Source: Volvox africanus (Eukaryota > Chlorophyta > Chlorophyceae > Chlamydomonadales > Volvocaceae). From it: a stretch of DNA of 64,000 nucleotides. The first letter of the stretch is position 1. Every line of letters starts with the position of its first letter. The position numbers and the translations under genes are program-made. Positions 23,291 through 37,800 of the stretch are shown piece by piece. The stretch lies in NCBI GenBank assembly GCA_030268105.1, contig BSDZ01000008.1:3782001-3846000 (forward strand), read 5' to 3'. The notes beneath the pieces are model-generated. The model was not told where the DNA came from and made no database searches. It saw only the letters and a program-made list of their open reading frames with translations.

Positions 23291-25673
23291 GCCGGGGGTG
23301 GCAGGGCTTTTGCTGGTTTTCATGTGTGCTATTTGTCGGCATTTAAATTAAACAAACACGAAATGTAATATAGAGCCTTCTGGCTTTTTTCTGGCTCCAT
23401 TTAATTAAGATTTTGGGATGTACGACAGATTCGTGCCTCCAGAACCGTACGGCAGGGTCAGTCGGTCAGTGTAGGGGTTGCCGAGAAAGCTTCTCACGAT
23501 ATGCTTAGAAAATAACTTCCCAAGCCCCCCTGGCCTACAAATGAATTCTATAAGTGTTCATTAGAAATTTAAAGTGTTTTATATGTTATATATATCCTAT
23601 CCAGCCTTCCGTATGTATCAAGTTAGCTGCTAAGCATAAATCAAACCACAACGCACAATGTGTTTTTGGATGGAGCCAGGCATTCCGGGGACTTAAACTT
23701 GCCTTTCTCCAAGTACAACTCCGGGCACAACCAGTAAAATCTGTGTGTATTTACTCCTTCACGGGGCACATTCTTTCTGCCCGCGGAAAGCAACATTCCA
23801 TACGGCAAAAACATTTCTGGGGCTCCCTGGAGCACGCAGGCCCAATATATCTACGGATGTTTTATGTCGAAAATGCTAAAACTTCCCGGGTCCTGTCTGG
23901 GGTGAAGTCCATGGTTGTAGAAGGACAAGATCGTGCCTTTGGATATATTGGGTCTGGATATTTTGGATATTTTGATCTGTACGAGTAACAGCAGGGGATA
24001 ACGGCCTCATCAGCCATATCGAGATACCAATCTCTGGGGCCACATGCATGGGGTTGAGGAACAAAGGGGCGCGTGCTGAGGACTATTCTTGCAGGTTGAT
24101 CGGATTGGCTACAGTCTCCGGTCAGCTGGGAATAGGACTGGGGACTGAGGGCTATATAGTGGCATATTTGGCAACAGCCTTCCGGAGAGTATGTAGTAGT
24201 TGAGAGCCGCAGAGGCCTCTAGAGATGCTGAGAAGGTGCTGCTGCACCTTTATATCGTGTTGGTGTGTGCCTTACAAATACGACTACTACAGAGTAGGTG
24301 AGGACTCCGTCTGGGAAAACGGTTCTAGTATTTGTTGTTTGAGGAGGACTATATATCTAGCTAGGCAGGGCGGAATCTAGGAGATGGGCTGACCATTTTG
24401 CACCTGTCCCTGGCCACAATTTGAAGATTTAGCCCAACTGTTTAGGGGTTTCAGGCAATGTTGAAGCTGCTCCGGTGTGTAAGAGCTACTCAAGAATAGT
24501 CAAGACTGGAGACACTGTACAACTGTGAGTGCACTGTCTACATCCGCGTTCCCTCACCCTAATACGTATTACTACTGGCCCTTGTTCTGTCTGCCGCTGC
24601 AAACCTTCCCTGGAGTTTCCGGGCAACCTGAAGGTCACCTCTACGACAAGTCCACACAAGTCGCACCTGTCACCTGCCGCCTGCTATATCACAACGGCCG
24701 CATCGCATGTTGCAGCATCACAACTGCCCGTGCTGCAACCGTCAGACGCTTCGCACCGTTCACAACTTAACATCAACTTCTCCTGTATCCAGTTACTATG
24801 TAATCTATGCTTGCCTGTCGTTTATGTGACATAGATGTCTGTGATTTGATGTATTCCAATGTGGTAATTATATCCCGCGAAGAGATGCAGCTAAAGTTCA
24901 ATTCGATATGTTTAGTCATTTTATTCGGATTGTTTATGGCAATAGGAACAACTTATGCTTATCTGGAGTCACTTTAGTCGGCTACTTGGATCCGGTACCC
25001 GGGGCAAAGCGTTCCCGGGGAGATGGGGAAATAAACAAGATCCACGCATGCATCCGACTATGGCGACCTCAGAAATTCATAACTGTGCAATCGAAACAGT
25101 GATATATACTAAAATACCTGAACCAGGGGCCTGGTGCTCAGTTGAATTCGCGTTGCTGAAATTAAAACACCGAAATCCTGTTACAACCGTTATCTAAACT
25201 GAAATATTAGATGTTCTAACAAGCATATATAAAACGCCCCATGAATATGAACTCGCAAGATTTCGATTCGTATTTCGAAAACTGACTCGTTCGCAGGTAC
25301 TCTGTCAGTCAGTTGCTCTTCGGTTCAACCTCGGTAAGAATCAACGGCTTTCACTATAGATTTAATTGCGATATATAAAGAAACGATACTCAGTAAAAAT
25401 AAATGCCTAATGTAGCTCTTAAACTCTTGGATCTCGTCAGGAAGGCGGTAAGGAACACTTCGACGTTGGACACGACGCCAATGGCAACGCCGCAATCCCA
25501 GCCGAATACAAACCTACGTCTACTTCCGAATCCACATCGCCACATCCGCACTCACACCCACATCCACACCTGCAGCTGCACCCGCACCTGCACCAGTCGA
25601 CCGTCCTGCTTCGTCTCCCGTTTCTCAGCCACCTCAAATCCAAAACCGAACACCCGCCACCCACCACCATTAC

Positions 25674-25718
<45 letters not shown>
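25674..25718. repeat. TAC/GTA trinucleotide microsatellite
   Basis: About 15 uninterrupted TAC triplets lie just past the stop of the minus-strand LRR gene, likely in its 3' UTR. On the minus strand they give the poly-Val frame seen there. Confidence 0.85.
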
Positions 25719-25821
25719 TCATTACCTCACCCGCAATCCTCGCCGGTCCCAAATACACAGCCTCTGGAGGCGACAGCCAGCCACACAACGCCATCCCTCC
25801 CTCTGGCTTCCACATCAACCC

Positions 25822-28800
25822 CTACCGCCGCCAAATCACGTCCACCCCAGACCGCCTCAGCCCTTCGAGCTGCAGCAACACCTCTCCATCGACTGGCCAG
25901 CAGCCATGCACCCCCAGCCTCCTCAATCCGGGCAGTGCCGCTACCGCCTCCTCCACATCAGCCCCAACCACATCCAGTAAGCGACAGAGCCGCAGCTCCC
26001 GCAACCTTACCAGCGGGCCCCCCTCCTCCAACACAACCCGCGAGGCCAAGCAACGCAGCAACGGGTTGCCGCAATCGGTCAGCTCCAGGGAGTACAGCCG
26101 TGGCAGCGCATGGAGGAGGGTCATGGCGGCGCCAGCGGCGGTGGTGGCGTCAGGCGCGGCACGGATGTGCGCCCATGCGCGGTGCAGGTCGGGATCCAGC
26201 GCAGCAAAGGCAGCGGCCACGGCAGCAGAGGTAGGGCTGCGGAAGGAGGACGGGGAGGAGGAGGGAGCAAAGGCTTGAGACGTGCTGGAACCCGGCCCGT
26301 CCTCCTCCACTGCGTCCTGTACCGGTCGTGGCTGCGCGGGCTTCAATGGATTCGCACTCTCCTTTGTTTCCTGCTCTGGATCGTCCATCCGAAGCTCCTG
26401 CAGCTGCTGAGCAGTATGTCCTTGAGAGCTATACCCACTACCTCGGCCCGCCTGCACCCCGGCTGCGTCCCCAGACCCCACACACAGATCCGCAGTGCTG
26501 CAGCCTCCGTCAGCTCCAACAACCGCTCTTCCTCCTGCGCCACCTCTGCCACCATCGCCACGCACTTTTTGAATCTCCACATCCGCCGTAACAAACCCCT
26601 TTCCCAAACCCCCGCCCACGTTAGTGTGCACCCTCACGCCCGCATTTCCCCTCCCCCCGGTGGGCCCCAGGGCCATTCTGTCGGGCTTCGAATGCCAAAT
26701 GCAGTGCCAGCCATTGAGGTGCAGCACTTGTAGCCCCGGCAGCGCCCTCAGCAGGTACAGTAGCTCCGCTAGCTGCTCATAAGACGAGCCCCGACATAAC
26801 TGCGGTGGGAGCAGCAGTGCGTGAAACGATCCCCACTTAAGGTTGTCCCGTGGCAGCTTGGCGAGGGCAGGCGGTCAGTCGCCATGGTAGCACCCGGGAA
26901 TCGTGGTAATTCGCAAGGCGATCAGGACTGGGATCCTACAACAAGTTAAACAGCTCCGCGAAAGACGTGGGTCCCTCCTACGCCAGATCTCTTCGAGTGA
27001 GCCAAAGTGCACCGTTGCATGGACAGCTTGCGCCGCAGCTTCCTGATCGCCTCATCTCCTTCCCTGAGGTTCAATGTCAATATGTCATGCGCTCGGTCTG
27101 TCACAGGAATTTTCGCAACTTCTCAGCCTCTCAGCTTCTCGGGTTCTCATGCCTTAAGAACTGCAACGAGCGCACCTGCAGCTCCGTGAGTCCTGTGAGG
27201 GTGCGCAAAAGGCCCCAGTCTAAGCAGCAGTCCAGGTTGGCCAGGCTAAGGCACGTGAGGCTGGTCCAGCCCGCCAGCTTGCGCATGGCCTGCTCCCACA
27301 GCCACCGCAACGTAAGGTGCTGCACTGCGAGCAACAAGGAACGGAGCACAGAAAATGTTGACGCGGCAGGGACGCCAAAGGCCAATCTAAAACCCGCAGT
27401 GTGTGTGCATGCAGTGTAGGAGTGGCTACCGGGGTATCGCATAATCCGCACAATGACGCCGGCGGCGAGGGGCGTTCAGCCATCTCTGGGGCTGGGTCTT
27501 AAGTCAACCTCAACAGCCATCCTTTCCCTCTCGCTGAGGGCTGTCGCGGATCAATCTTTCCGTGTGGGGAATCTGTTTTAAGGGCCGCCATGCTTAACGA
27601 CAGTGCGACGAGCTGGGCTGATACTCGACTGTTGCTCGACTGTTACTGGACTGTTGCTGCTGCATGTCTGTTTTGATGCTGAGTAGTCAAAATGATTTCT
27701 CAGTGAGGTTCTCACTGCAGCGGCCCGCTGCCGCCATTTTCAGGAAAGTCCCTGCAGCAGACCGTGCGCCCAACCCAACAGCAAACCAACGGGCAGCCCA
27801 CCGGATGGAAAGGCATGCGGCAGCCTCTGTACAGAATGTACCACTAGCGCCACTTCCAGTCCCGTCAGGTGGGGCAGGATGCTGACGCTGGCGCCGCCGG
27901 AGCCTCCGCTACGACCCAGGAGGTCCGGCCCAGCGGACGCAAAGGGAAGCTCTAACGACTGCTGGGTACGTTGGTCACCATGCTGGTTTATGTCAAGCCG
28001 GTCCACAGCGAGATGCGTTAAACTCCGCAGACGTGAAAGCACCTGCGGGGAAAGCACCAGGAACTCCGTAATTTGGTGGCCGCGGCTCCAACACCTGGTT
28101 TAGGCGTTGTTGTTGATGATAATGGTAGCGGTGGCGGTGGAGGTGGAGGTGGAGGTGATTGCTTACATCTGGTTGTAATTCTGGTTGCGCAGGGCTCTAG
28201 GACGCCAACCCTGCTACCATACCTGACCCACTCTCTAGGCAAAAACACATCCGCGGACGTACCGACTTGCCATAACCCGACAATGCAGTGTGACACATGA
28301 GGAAGAAGCCTGTGCGGCTCAGCGCATATTTCTATGTATGCATGCACCATGTGACTCATTCGTGTCCTACCTCGCACGCAAGGTCTCCTCCGAATCATCT
28401 AAGCCTGCCAGTCCACCTACGGACCTACCTACCTGCAAGTGTGTGTCTGTGATATACGGGGCATCATCTAAGCCAGACAGCCCCAGATATGCGAGCAGCG
28501 GTAGGCCCTCCAAAGCACCCATCAGCGCCATCGTGCTTCCCTTTGGCAGTATTGGCAATGGTTGGGCAGCAGTTATACAATTCAGCCGATCTGTCTGCAA
28601 GGGGGATTCTTAACCACATAACCGTCTTCTTCCCGGTCGTCAGTACCGGGCTTCCTCGGTAACATCCTACCGAGGTACCCCGATAGATTCATCGACGACC
28701 AGTGAACGCTTACAACCTCTCAGCTGCTCTTCAAGATTTCCTTTAGGAGGTTGGCTCCGAACCCCTTTCTCGCGCCTTCAGAGTCCGGGATTTTCCTTTC

Positions 28801-29929
28801 CTGAGCTGCTGCATACTGCATACTGCACATACATGCAGCAGCATCTGGAGGGGTCCACCAGACATTTTACCTGAAATTCCCGCACTACCAGCCGTGTAAG
28901 GCCCGTCAGCGCCGATGTCACAAGACCCCACAGCAGCCCAACTGATGCAACTTCCCGGTTCGCCGCCGCCGCTGCGTGTGCCATCAGCGCGCCGGCGCCC
29001 CTTGGCGGCGGCACCTGCCGGCCTCCCGTCGCCACAATGTGCACATCCAACGCTACTAGACCGCGCAGCTTTTCCAACGCCCGCGGAAGGCTCATGTGCC
29101 CATCGGCGGTGTCTAGGTACAGCCCGCGTATGGACGAAATCACCACCTCACGGTCGCCGTCGTCGGCAGTGGCAGAGCCGCCAGGAGTGCCTACTCCACC
29201 GTTCAGGCCGATATCCGTCATCAGTGCTGCTGCTGGTGCTTTGGAGGGCGTTGTGAGGTTAACAAGTGCCTGCAGATCAAAATCGCTGCGCACCCAGCAA
29301 CCGCCTTTCAACTGCACCTCTCGTATTTGCGGACATAGGTGCATTAGATGCCGCAATTTCGCGTAGTTCAGTTGCGACTGGCCAGCAGCTGCCGCAGCAG
29401 CGGGGTTTGGCCAAGCTGGAAGCTGCACCGCAGGCTGGCCGGCACCAAGCATGTGTGTCAGAACCAGGCGGGTAGTGGATGGTGGGATCAAGGCAGCGAC
29501 GTCAGCGACGGCGGCGGGAGACAGCAGGTGGTCGTTGGCGAGGGCGAGTGTGAGGGAAGTGAGACGCGGCAGCTGTGCGATGCTCAAGCGCGGGAGTTTG
29601 GCTAGGAAGCCCGCTGGTGCAGTAATGTCCTGCAGGGATAAAAGGATGCTACTGAGCTCGGGTGCGAAGTCGGGGAGGCGGCCGCGGGACAAAAGGCAAG
29701 GAAGGCTGTAGGAGGAGAGCGTGAGCGAAGTGCTGTAGGCGTCGACCAGCGGTCGCAGCGTTCGGGTAGCGAGGCGCAGCTGGCGACGCGCCTCAGGGTC
29801 AGCAGCCTGGATGATGCGTATGAGAATGCCATCTGGTAGGCTCGTCAACGCCGGTGTTGAGCTCGACTCTTCCGTAATTCCGGGACACGACCTCGGCACG
29901 CTCTCTATTTCTGCATTCATGACCTTCAA
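25822..29929 (-). CDS. F-box-like / leucine-rich-repeat protein
   Basis: Exons, minus strand: 29929-28871 (353 codons), 28594-28433, 28042 to about 27775, about 27324-27176, and about 26856-25822. The first two junctions are phase 0 and clean. Residues about 28-70 (TSLPDGILIRIIQAAD, then RRQLRLATRTLRPLVDAYS) resemble an F-box helix pair, the adaptor that binds SKP1 in SCF ubiquitin ligases. The rest is leucine-rich repeats of irregular length: LPRLTSLTLALANDHLL, LRGLVALDVHIVA, LEGLPLLAYLGLSGLDD, LRSLTHLAVDRLDI, LTGLTELQ, LPGLRRLGVHGC. The combination suggests substrate recognition, but no target can be named. Exon 3's donor and exon 4's acceptor are ambiguous. The last exon may contain an unspliced intron around 26340-26600, where another frame (AMVAEVAQEEERLLELTEAA) looks more protein-like. 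Confidence 0.75.
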
Positions 29930-31870
29930 GAGTCCTCTTCTTTACTGAAATATCTCTTGGTTACCAAAACAGATACAATTTTTGAGGCTGGGACTTAGTA
30001 TTAAGTAAAGCATTCTCTAGGCGCGCTACCATGTTCTGCAAATATGTTATATATTACGTAGTCGCTTTCAAGCGCTGATATTACATGTACAAACAATTAA
30101 GCCTTTCCACAAAACAGCTCTATGTCCCAGACAGGCAACGACCTTGCCAGTAAATTCACGTTTACAGCAATGCTCAAGGTTTGCATGCAAGATGGAGAAG
30201 ATCAGGGTACTGTGGTACAAATGGATGGTGTTGGGTTTGATTGGTTAGGTTTATTTGGGCTTGCAACACACCGAATCGCCGTTCACCCACTTGTCCGGCA
30301 GACGTATGTTTTTGGCGTCAGCCTCGTCAGCCAATCGCAGGTTGAATTGCGTTGTCCGTTCTTGTGCACGTGTGCACCCAGATGGTTGGGGTTGGTTTTA
30401 GGTCCTCTCACGCGCCAGCCCCGAAACGCCGTGACCGACAGCCTTTTCCCTCCTTTTCCTAATGGCAAATCCACGTTGTCCACCGGGAAGAGCAATACTG
30501 CAACCGACACGAAAGATCAAACCCAACGCCCCAACGCCATTTTCGCTGAATGAAAAAATCGTACCAGAACATCAGCCTCAACCAAAGAAGTTGGTCGGGT
30601 GCCATAAATGACGAGCCGTGAGAATGGCCATGCAAGACACGAGGCCACTCACATACAATCGCCATACATCTCATTTCAGACGGTGCAGATGAAAGACTTC
30701 CTCAGCCCGCAACCCCGACAAAACACAACTTATTATGCAAAAGTAGCATGGACAAGGCTACGATAGCACCAATCCTTAGCTACACTGCTGCATAAAGAAC
30801 ACGTGGCACCGCTCAGCCTTAAAGAGTAGAAGAAAAGAAAAATACACAATCTGAACATATTGCGCGGCATACACACAAACAAGCGGTCAGGTTATCCGGT
30901 ACGCTGCGCTGTGCCCCTCGCCATACGTATGGTTAAACAAGATAGGTAATACATCAAACGTCCGCTCACAGTGTCAGGATGATTACGGACAGCGGTTCAA
31001 GACGTGGTTTCGGAGTCCACGGTCGTGAGGCTCACCAGGGATTGTTCCCCTCAGCAATTCGCACCCGAACGGGGCCAGGACCTCAGCACCCACTTCTCTA
31101 CCCCGGAGTGAGTAAAACACGCATAGCGCAAACAAAACGCAGCCATGCTCTGTTAGATCCTCGGCCCAGGCCAACGCTAAGGCCTGCGGCCATACATTGA
31201 ACAAAAAATACCTTCGCTCTGCGTGAGATCCGCATAAGTGTTCCAAATTCCACCTTGCTGCTCTAAGAAAGGGGGCCGTTCTCTTCACTTCTCCAGCTAG
31301 TGTTACCCCTCACCTGCTTCAGCTAGTGATTCCCCAGTGAGATTGCCTGACAAGCCATACCCTTATTTAAGAGCTTGAATTCTCTAATGGAGAAGTCTAT
31401 GCATGTTGTCGATCACTAATGGCTGGTGTCAGCATACTGTTGTACAGCAGTCAGTAATAACCATCAGTACGGGGATTGGAAAAGGTTTGAGAATGTGTCT
31501 GCCTTGGGATGTGATGATGAATGTTGCGGTTTAGGTTAAAGTTAGGATATGATATGAACCGTGTTGGCTGGGCAAGGATGTCAAGGATGTGCACGTCCGC
31601 AGCTACTGTGTTTGGCTTGTTTGGCTTGCACTGCGCAGCTGCTGAAATGCCGACCTGGCCATGGTCATTGAAGGAACTGTATCCCTGGTTGCGAGGTCGT
31701 CCCTGATCAGGACCTGGAACAGACGACCAGCACGAAATTGTAACGGTCACTGGACGGTTAGACGTTACGAAAGGAATCGGAAATTGCGCAATTCATGTTC
31801 CAGACAACTTGTGAACATTTCATTTATATGATTTTATATATATCTGCTTTAATCTTTGTTAGTTTTTAGC
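29930..31870. other. divergent promoter region between LRR gene (-) and lipase copy 2 (+); no gene seen
   Basis: Frames up to 143 codons (30122-30553) have no family motif and no splice-linked continuation. The region should contain two divergent promoters. I could not identify specific elements. Confidence 0.4.
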
Positions 31871-34800
31871 ATGGCGCTCGCAGTTCATAATTGTCACCCG
31901 ATTCAGGTCAGTGGAAGCTTGAAGAAACCAACATTTTATGAAGACGGACATACTTCATGTCATTTTCGCTTTCAGGTTCAAAGTCGCCAATTGCCGATGC
32001 CACCAACGACATTTCGCGGAATAGGAGCTTCGTCCATGTGAGGAACATTTGTCGGATGGTGTGTATCGCTATAGGTAAATAAGTGTTATATTTCATTTCT
32101 TTGCAGTCTCTTGCTGCGGCCTTGCTTAGCAGCACCTAACACCAGGTTGAACCCTGCCCGGCGAGCCAAGTTCCGGATAGCCGCAGCCCTCCCGTTTCAC
32201 CGCGACGCTCACAAAGATGGGGAGACCGCAGATAAAGTCGGTCATCATCCGCAGCACCGCCATAAATTTGATCTACCATTGGGGGTAGTGATGGCGGGAG
32301 CCTCGTTTGAGGCATACCTCCAGCCACAAGGTGGACAGGGATTTCAACAACGGAGCGTTTGGGGCGCTACGGTGACCTTCACGGACAAGTAAGCCGCCCC
32401 CAATATTCAATAATCACAGTGAAGTGCCCACAGATTACACCCATATCCAGTGATCCCCTTGATGAAGTTGCCTGGACGCATCACACCTTATCCAGGCCCC
32501 TGCCCGTGCGCTGCCGTGCGCCTGCCTCTGCAATGAACCTGGCTGCCAGGTTATGGTGCTCCTGCCCCGGTCCATGCCCCTGCCCCTGCCTCTGTCCCCG
32601 CTGCCACCTCTTACTGCCCTCCTTCGTTAGGACATTCCTAACGGAAATTTTTATGGGGGTGCTCGTTGTCGAGCTGCTGAGCGCCGCCAACCTCCGCCCT
32701 GCTGACATCATCGGATTCTCTGACCCTTATGCCATCGTGACCCTGGGTGGCAGCTCCTTTCAGTTCCGCACCGTTCCCGGGTCACTCAACCCCACGTGGA
32801 ACGAGGTGTGCTGCATGTACATCAAGTAAGGGCTCTTTCGGGGTCCTCTGGTCCTGGCTTACCAACAGCCTGTGCTGGGTCCGGTGCCGTGGACCGTGAC
32901 GCAACGCAGACATCTCGTCTTCCACCCTGTTGAGTCGTTAGGGAGCAGGGACACACATCAACGTCTTTGTAACCATCTTACGGAAAGGTTGCCGGCGCCA
33001 CAATGGCACCTCCTTATTCGTGGCCGCAAAACTCGCACATCGTTTCGTTATTATTTTTTGTTATCTGTTGTTTTGATAACAGCCGTTATTGCTGTTAACT
33101 TGTTTGTGTCGTCGCGTCGGGTTTCGTTCGTGTTGCATCTCCTCTCACGGCCGCGGCTGCCTGCCTCAGGGATCCAGCAACAGATATTCTTCGTTTGCGA
33201 ATATTCGATAAGGACCTGGGCAAAAGCGACGATGACCTGGGAGTTGCCATGATGGGTCTCGGCGAGCTGGTGGGCACCCACGGCGTGACCAAGACCTTCA
33301 CATTACCTCTGCGGGGTACGGTGACACATGATTCCGGTAGATATGTACAGCACATGTTCCGAAGATTGTGCAGGGAAGGGGCCCTGATATATAGTAAGCT
33401 CAGATACCACTTCTTGATGAAAAGAAAAGGAAGTTTGCGAAGTACGTCAGTACTGCCTGCTGTAAGTTGCCCAAGTTCTTAATCTTAACCAACCGATAAC
33501 CCGGATGCTCAATGTCCTGTGCACATGATTGGGATTTCTCTGATGGGTTGGATATCTGTACATGCTCAGCGGGAAATATACAAGGCATAAAACTGGTGGC
33601 ACGGACCCACACATGTGCGACAAACTACCGAAGGGCTGCGTAAGGAGCCCCAGAGCAAAGGTTACCCATAGCGTCTTCACGAGACTGGCCAGTGATGAAA
33701 GCTGGACACGAGAATTGGGTCCTTTAAACTTACTAGGACAGTACGTAAAGCAGCGCGGACTCGGCAATCATGCCTGGTGGTCACGTACGTTTAGCTGCCG
33801 CTAGAGGAGGTGTTCCTTGAGTCCTCAATTTATACAATACCAAATACACCGGCTGCTTTCCGGGGCTGTCCTTGTTGCTGATGTTGTTGGTGCATGGCAG
33901 GCGCGGGCGCTGGCTCAGGCGCCACCGTGACACTGCGCTGCCGGCTACTTCCCTTCGCCGACGCCAATCCCGATGACGTGACGGCGCTCACGTCAACCGT
34001 CACCACGGCGCCCTCGCCGCCTGCAGTGGCGGGTTTGCAGGTTGGGACAGGGAACTGGGTCGAGGGCACGGGATCCGCAGCGGGGATCGGTCCATAGCCC
34101 TTACCTACCGGACTCCGTCGTAGGGCCGCCGGCCTATCTCATCTGTCTCATCTGAAAGTGCGAACCGAAGTTTGACGCAGGCAAGGCCGTCTTGGGTTGC
34201 GTTCTTTTGCGAAGGTGCAGACTCAATTAACCGCACTGCACTGCAATGAAGTCAACTCGTTACGAGCAGCCTATCCTGGAGAAGAGTAGGACGCAATGTT
34301 GTCTGCGGTCATGATAAACAGAACGGCTGTCAGCCATCGCCATTCATAATCCATTTCTGCGTGGCGACAAAACCCAATGGATGATGATTCAGTTAGGGTT
34401 TTGGAATAAATAAGTAGATAGAGAGATAGAGAGGTGCGATACAGATTGTCATCACGTTTCCACACCTCAGGGCACCTGAGGGATCTTCCGGTGCCCTCGA
34501 CTCCATTATTTGTCCCTAAAGTGCGTTCTCGAACACATGGAAATTTAAACAGGACCACAACACCGGATTCACCTGCCTGAGTATCTAGCCCCCTATGACG
34601 CAACATACGACCCGCCTCAGTTGCTTCACAAGTGGTTAACAATGTGTGCTCCGCAACGGCAGCACTTGGTCTCGTCTGTTCGTTGTCCATCCCCTTCTTT
34701 TACCTTCCTTCGCCTCGGACTCGTCGCGTCATGTACGCCACCTGACTCTGATCCCTTCCTTTTTGGCGGACCAAGGTCGCCGCGGCTGCAGTAAGTGCGG

Positions 34801-37800
34801 TGCCGGAGGAGCTCGAAGCCGCGATGATGGCGGCGTCACATGCGGCCACTTCCAAGCAGTCGACGGGTGAGAGGGGAGAGGGCGGCAGCCTAGGCGTCGG
34901 GGCTTTGGGGATAGGAAACGGCGGAGTTTGTATGCACGCCTGCGAATGAGGACTAACGCGGGTGAGGCCACGCCGGATACAGAGGGCATACTCCCAAACC
35001 GATTCCTCCATGCAGCCTTAAGCCCAACTTGCTTTGGCAGGAACGGACGATGGCGCATTACACAACGGCGGTGGTGATGGGGGTGGTAGTGGTAGTGATG
35101 GTTTTGAGGATGCTCCCACTGTGGCGCTGCCGAGCGGCGAGCAAGTGCCCAACCCTTGGCGCGTGTTGGTGGCCATGGTGGGTCGAGCCACGGGGGCGGA
35201 ATCGCTGATTCCTGTGGCGTTTGTGGAGAACGAGCAGACGGACACGCAGGTGGGAAAGGGCCTGTGGAGGAAAACTGGGAACTGGGGGGAAGGAGGTGAG
35301 GCGCGGCAAGAGGAAGGTGGTCGGATGAGCGCCCCTATGGCGGCTGGGTCGGGGGACGGGGCAAGGGGGCGCATTGCTGGTGCGGGGAGTTGCAGGGATA
35401 CTAGGGGGGAGCCCTTTAGCGCCTGAAGGGGCACAGACATATGGCAGAGTGGACTGATGGGGACAACAAGCCAGGGGGAAGTAGTTTTAAAAGGGATGTG
35501 AGGGGGGTTACAGTTAGATGGGTGGTGAGGGGGGTGGGGATATAGAGCTACGCGGCAGGTCAGAGCCAGGGAGGAGGAAAGTGCCAGGCTGCTGTGGAGG
35601 ACGTAGGAGGGAAGGAGGGTGTGGGCTGCACATTTTACACATCGTGACGGTTTGTACTTCTATGGTGTTGTGTTGTACTGCTGTACTGCTGTTTTCCCTT
35701 GTCCTTGTAAGTACAGGCATGGATTTATCGAAACGTTGAGGCGCGTGAGGCGGTAATATCATTCCGTGGCACGGAGCAGGTAAAGGAGGCTGATTTTCCG
35801 GAGTGCGTTCGGGGGGCGGGAAGGCGAATACACGAGACCTCGCATTCCAGGGGTTTCAGAGACTTGGAAACATACATCCAGAGGGCAGCTGGGCAGGGAA
35901 CGCATGGCAGGGGGAGGTCATGAGGGTCATGGGCCCTTATCGGGCGGAGCTTGTGAGGGAATGGGCATCCCAGAAATGGAAAGGAGGCTTAAAGACATGC
36001 AACTTCTTAAAGATCATCTGTAATCACTGAGAATACATTTCATTATAATTATGAATATTCTCTTCGCTTATGGGAGGCCTGAAAATGAACTTCAAAGATG
36101 AGGTTTTCCTAGGCTTTCATACCACTGCTCCTCGTGCCGTGCAGCCCCGAGCCCCGGCTGTTACGTGGGCCCGTCTTTCGTGTAATACACATGCTACCCA
36201 TCCCATTCCCCTCTCTTCTTCCCCACTGCCCCACTGCCCCTTGAAAACACACTCCCCGCTCCGCTTCTCTTCTTAGTCAACACAAAGGCGGGACCGTATT
36301 CCCGACGTCTGCAATGACCCTCACCCACTCCGCCCCCCGGCCTGCAGGTAAAGTGGAAAGACATCGCGACCGACCTCAATCTGACGCCTTGCTCGCTCAA
36401 TCCAGAGCGCCTAGACGACAACGCCGGACTGCCCTTTACCGCCCGTATCATCAGAGGCTGGGCGGGGGTCCACCACAAGCAGGTGGGTATGTGCGCTAGG
36501 TGGGCTGTAAAACAGGCTATCGTCTAATGTGAGGGCGGACGTCCCCCTCCCCCCCCGCTTTGGGCCGGCACCCACCGAGATGGGTAAGGTATAGGTTATA
36601 TCCTGCAATGATGTTTGGCTGGTGCCTGATCCTGAGATATATGCGCGATTTCAAGTGGGCCATGGGTGAAGCTCTGTTTGTTTGCAAGTTGAGCGGGGTT
36701 GTAGTCTGGGAACTTGCGCTTGCCTAATTTTCCGGCCGATTCTGTTCTTTGTCATTCAATGCGCTGTGCTTCTCGAGCAGCTCATGGTGCACAAGGGCTT
36801 CCTAGACGCGTACGACAGTGTACGGCGGACGGTGTTCACATTGCTAGATGAGATCACTGGCACCGGCAACAAGGGCGACAACTGGAAGGTGGTGGTCACC
36901 GGTCACTCGCTGGGGGGAGCGCTGGCCACCCTTGCAGCGTACGAACTTGCGGACCGGAGGTATGTACGGCATTTCGAAACATGGGGTCACATTTGCTCCG
37001 TTTTATCCTCCGCGTCTTCCGTCCTGCTCTAGTTGCGGGTGAATGGATCGAACGCCATCGCCTTTTAGCAAGGTAATCAGCTTCACCAGAATTAGCTACC
37101 TTATTCAAATCGCCCAGGACACTGCCAGGTATCAAAGGTGCATTGGGGCCTATTAGGTGACGGCGTAAGGCCGTGTCGGGTGTTGCGGGCCCCGCTGCGG
37201 GCTGTCTGACCCGTCTGTCGCTCAGAAGAAGAAGCAGAAGAAGAAGGAAGATAACTATGCAACGTACCTTCCGCGACGTCGCTGTATTTATATCGGATAA
37301 GCTCTGCAGTGCTGGTCCCGCGGATCATTCCCTTCTCTGCGCGAGCTTTCCTGAGGGCGGATAGAGGTGCCTCTTCATGTTCCCTTAGCGCCACGGCCTC
37401 TTCATCGTTCCTCTGCTGCTTTTGCATACAGCTTGTTTTTCATCATTCACGCCGTGTCAAGCCCAACTCTCACCCATCACAACCTCGTGAAGTATCTCGC
37501 TGGCCGTGGGGATTTGGATTTTGCATCCACATCCACATTCCCCCCGCGCCACTCCATTTCCCCCCACCCGCCACTCCACGCCTCACCCTTCCCTGGGCCG
37601 TTCCGTGATTTCAGGACTCCAGCTCGCGCCGTCCAGAAGATTGCCATGTATAGCTTCGGTGCGCCCCGCGTGGGCAATAAGGCCTTTGCGGAGGAGTTCG
37701 ACCGTCTGGTCCCGGATGCGTGGCGAATCACCAACAGCAACGACATCATCCCCAGGTCGGTGCTGGTGGCTCTAGGATGGTGGTGGTGGTGGTGGTGGCT

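Larger units (their letters stand above)
21430..25821. other. large spacer between lipase copy 1 and the LRR gene; no gene supported
   Basis: Frames at 21483-21818 (-), 23554-23988 (+) and 24525-24834 (+) show no recognisable motif, no splice partner and weak coding character. Part of 21430-22000 is presumably the promoter and 5' leader of the lipase. The notable content is the G-rich tract around 22800-23290 and a TAC microsatellite at 25674-25718. Confidence 0.4.

Noticed and set aside
22718..23323. 201-codon Pro/His-rich minus-strand protein
   Set aside because: Composition follows the G-rich repeat tract; no start context, splice partner or domain.
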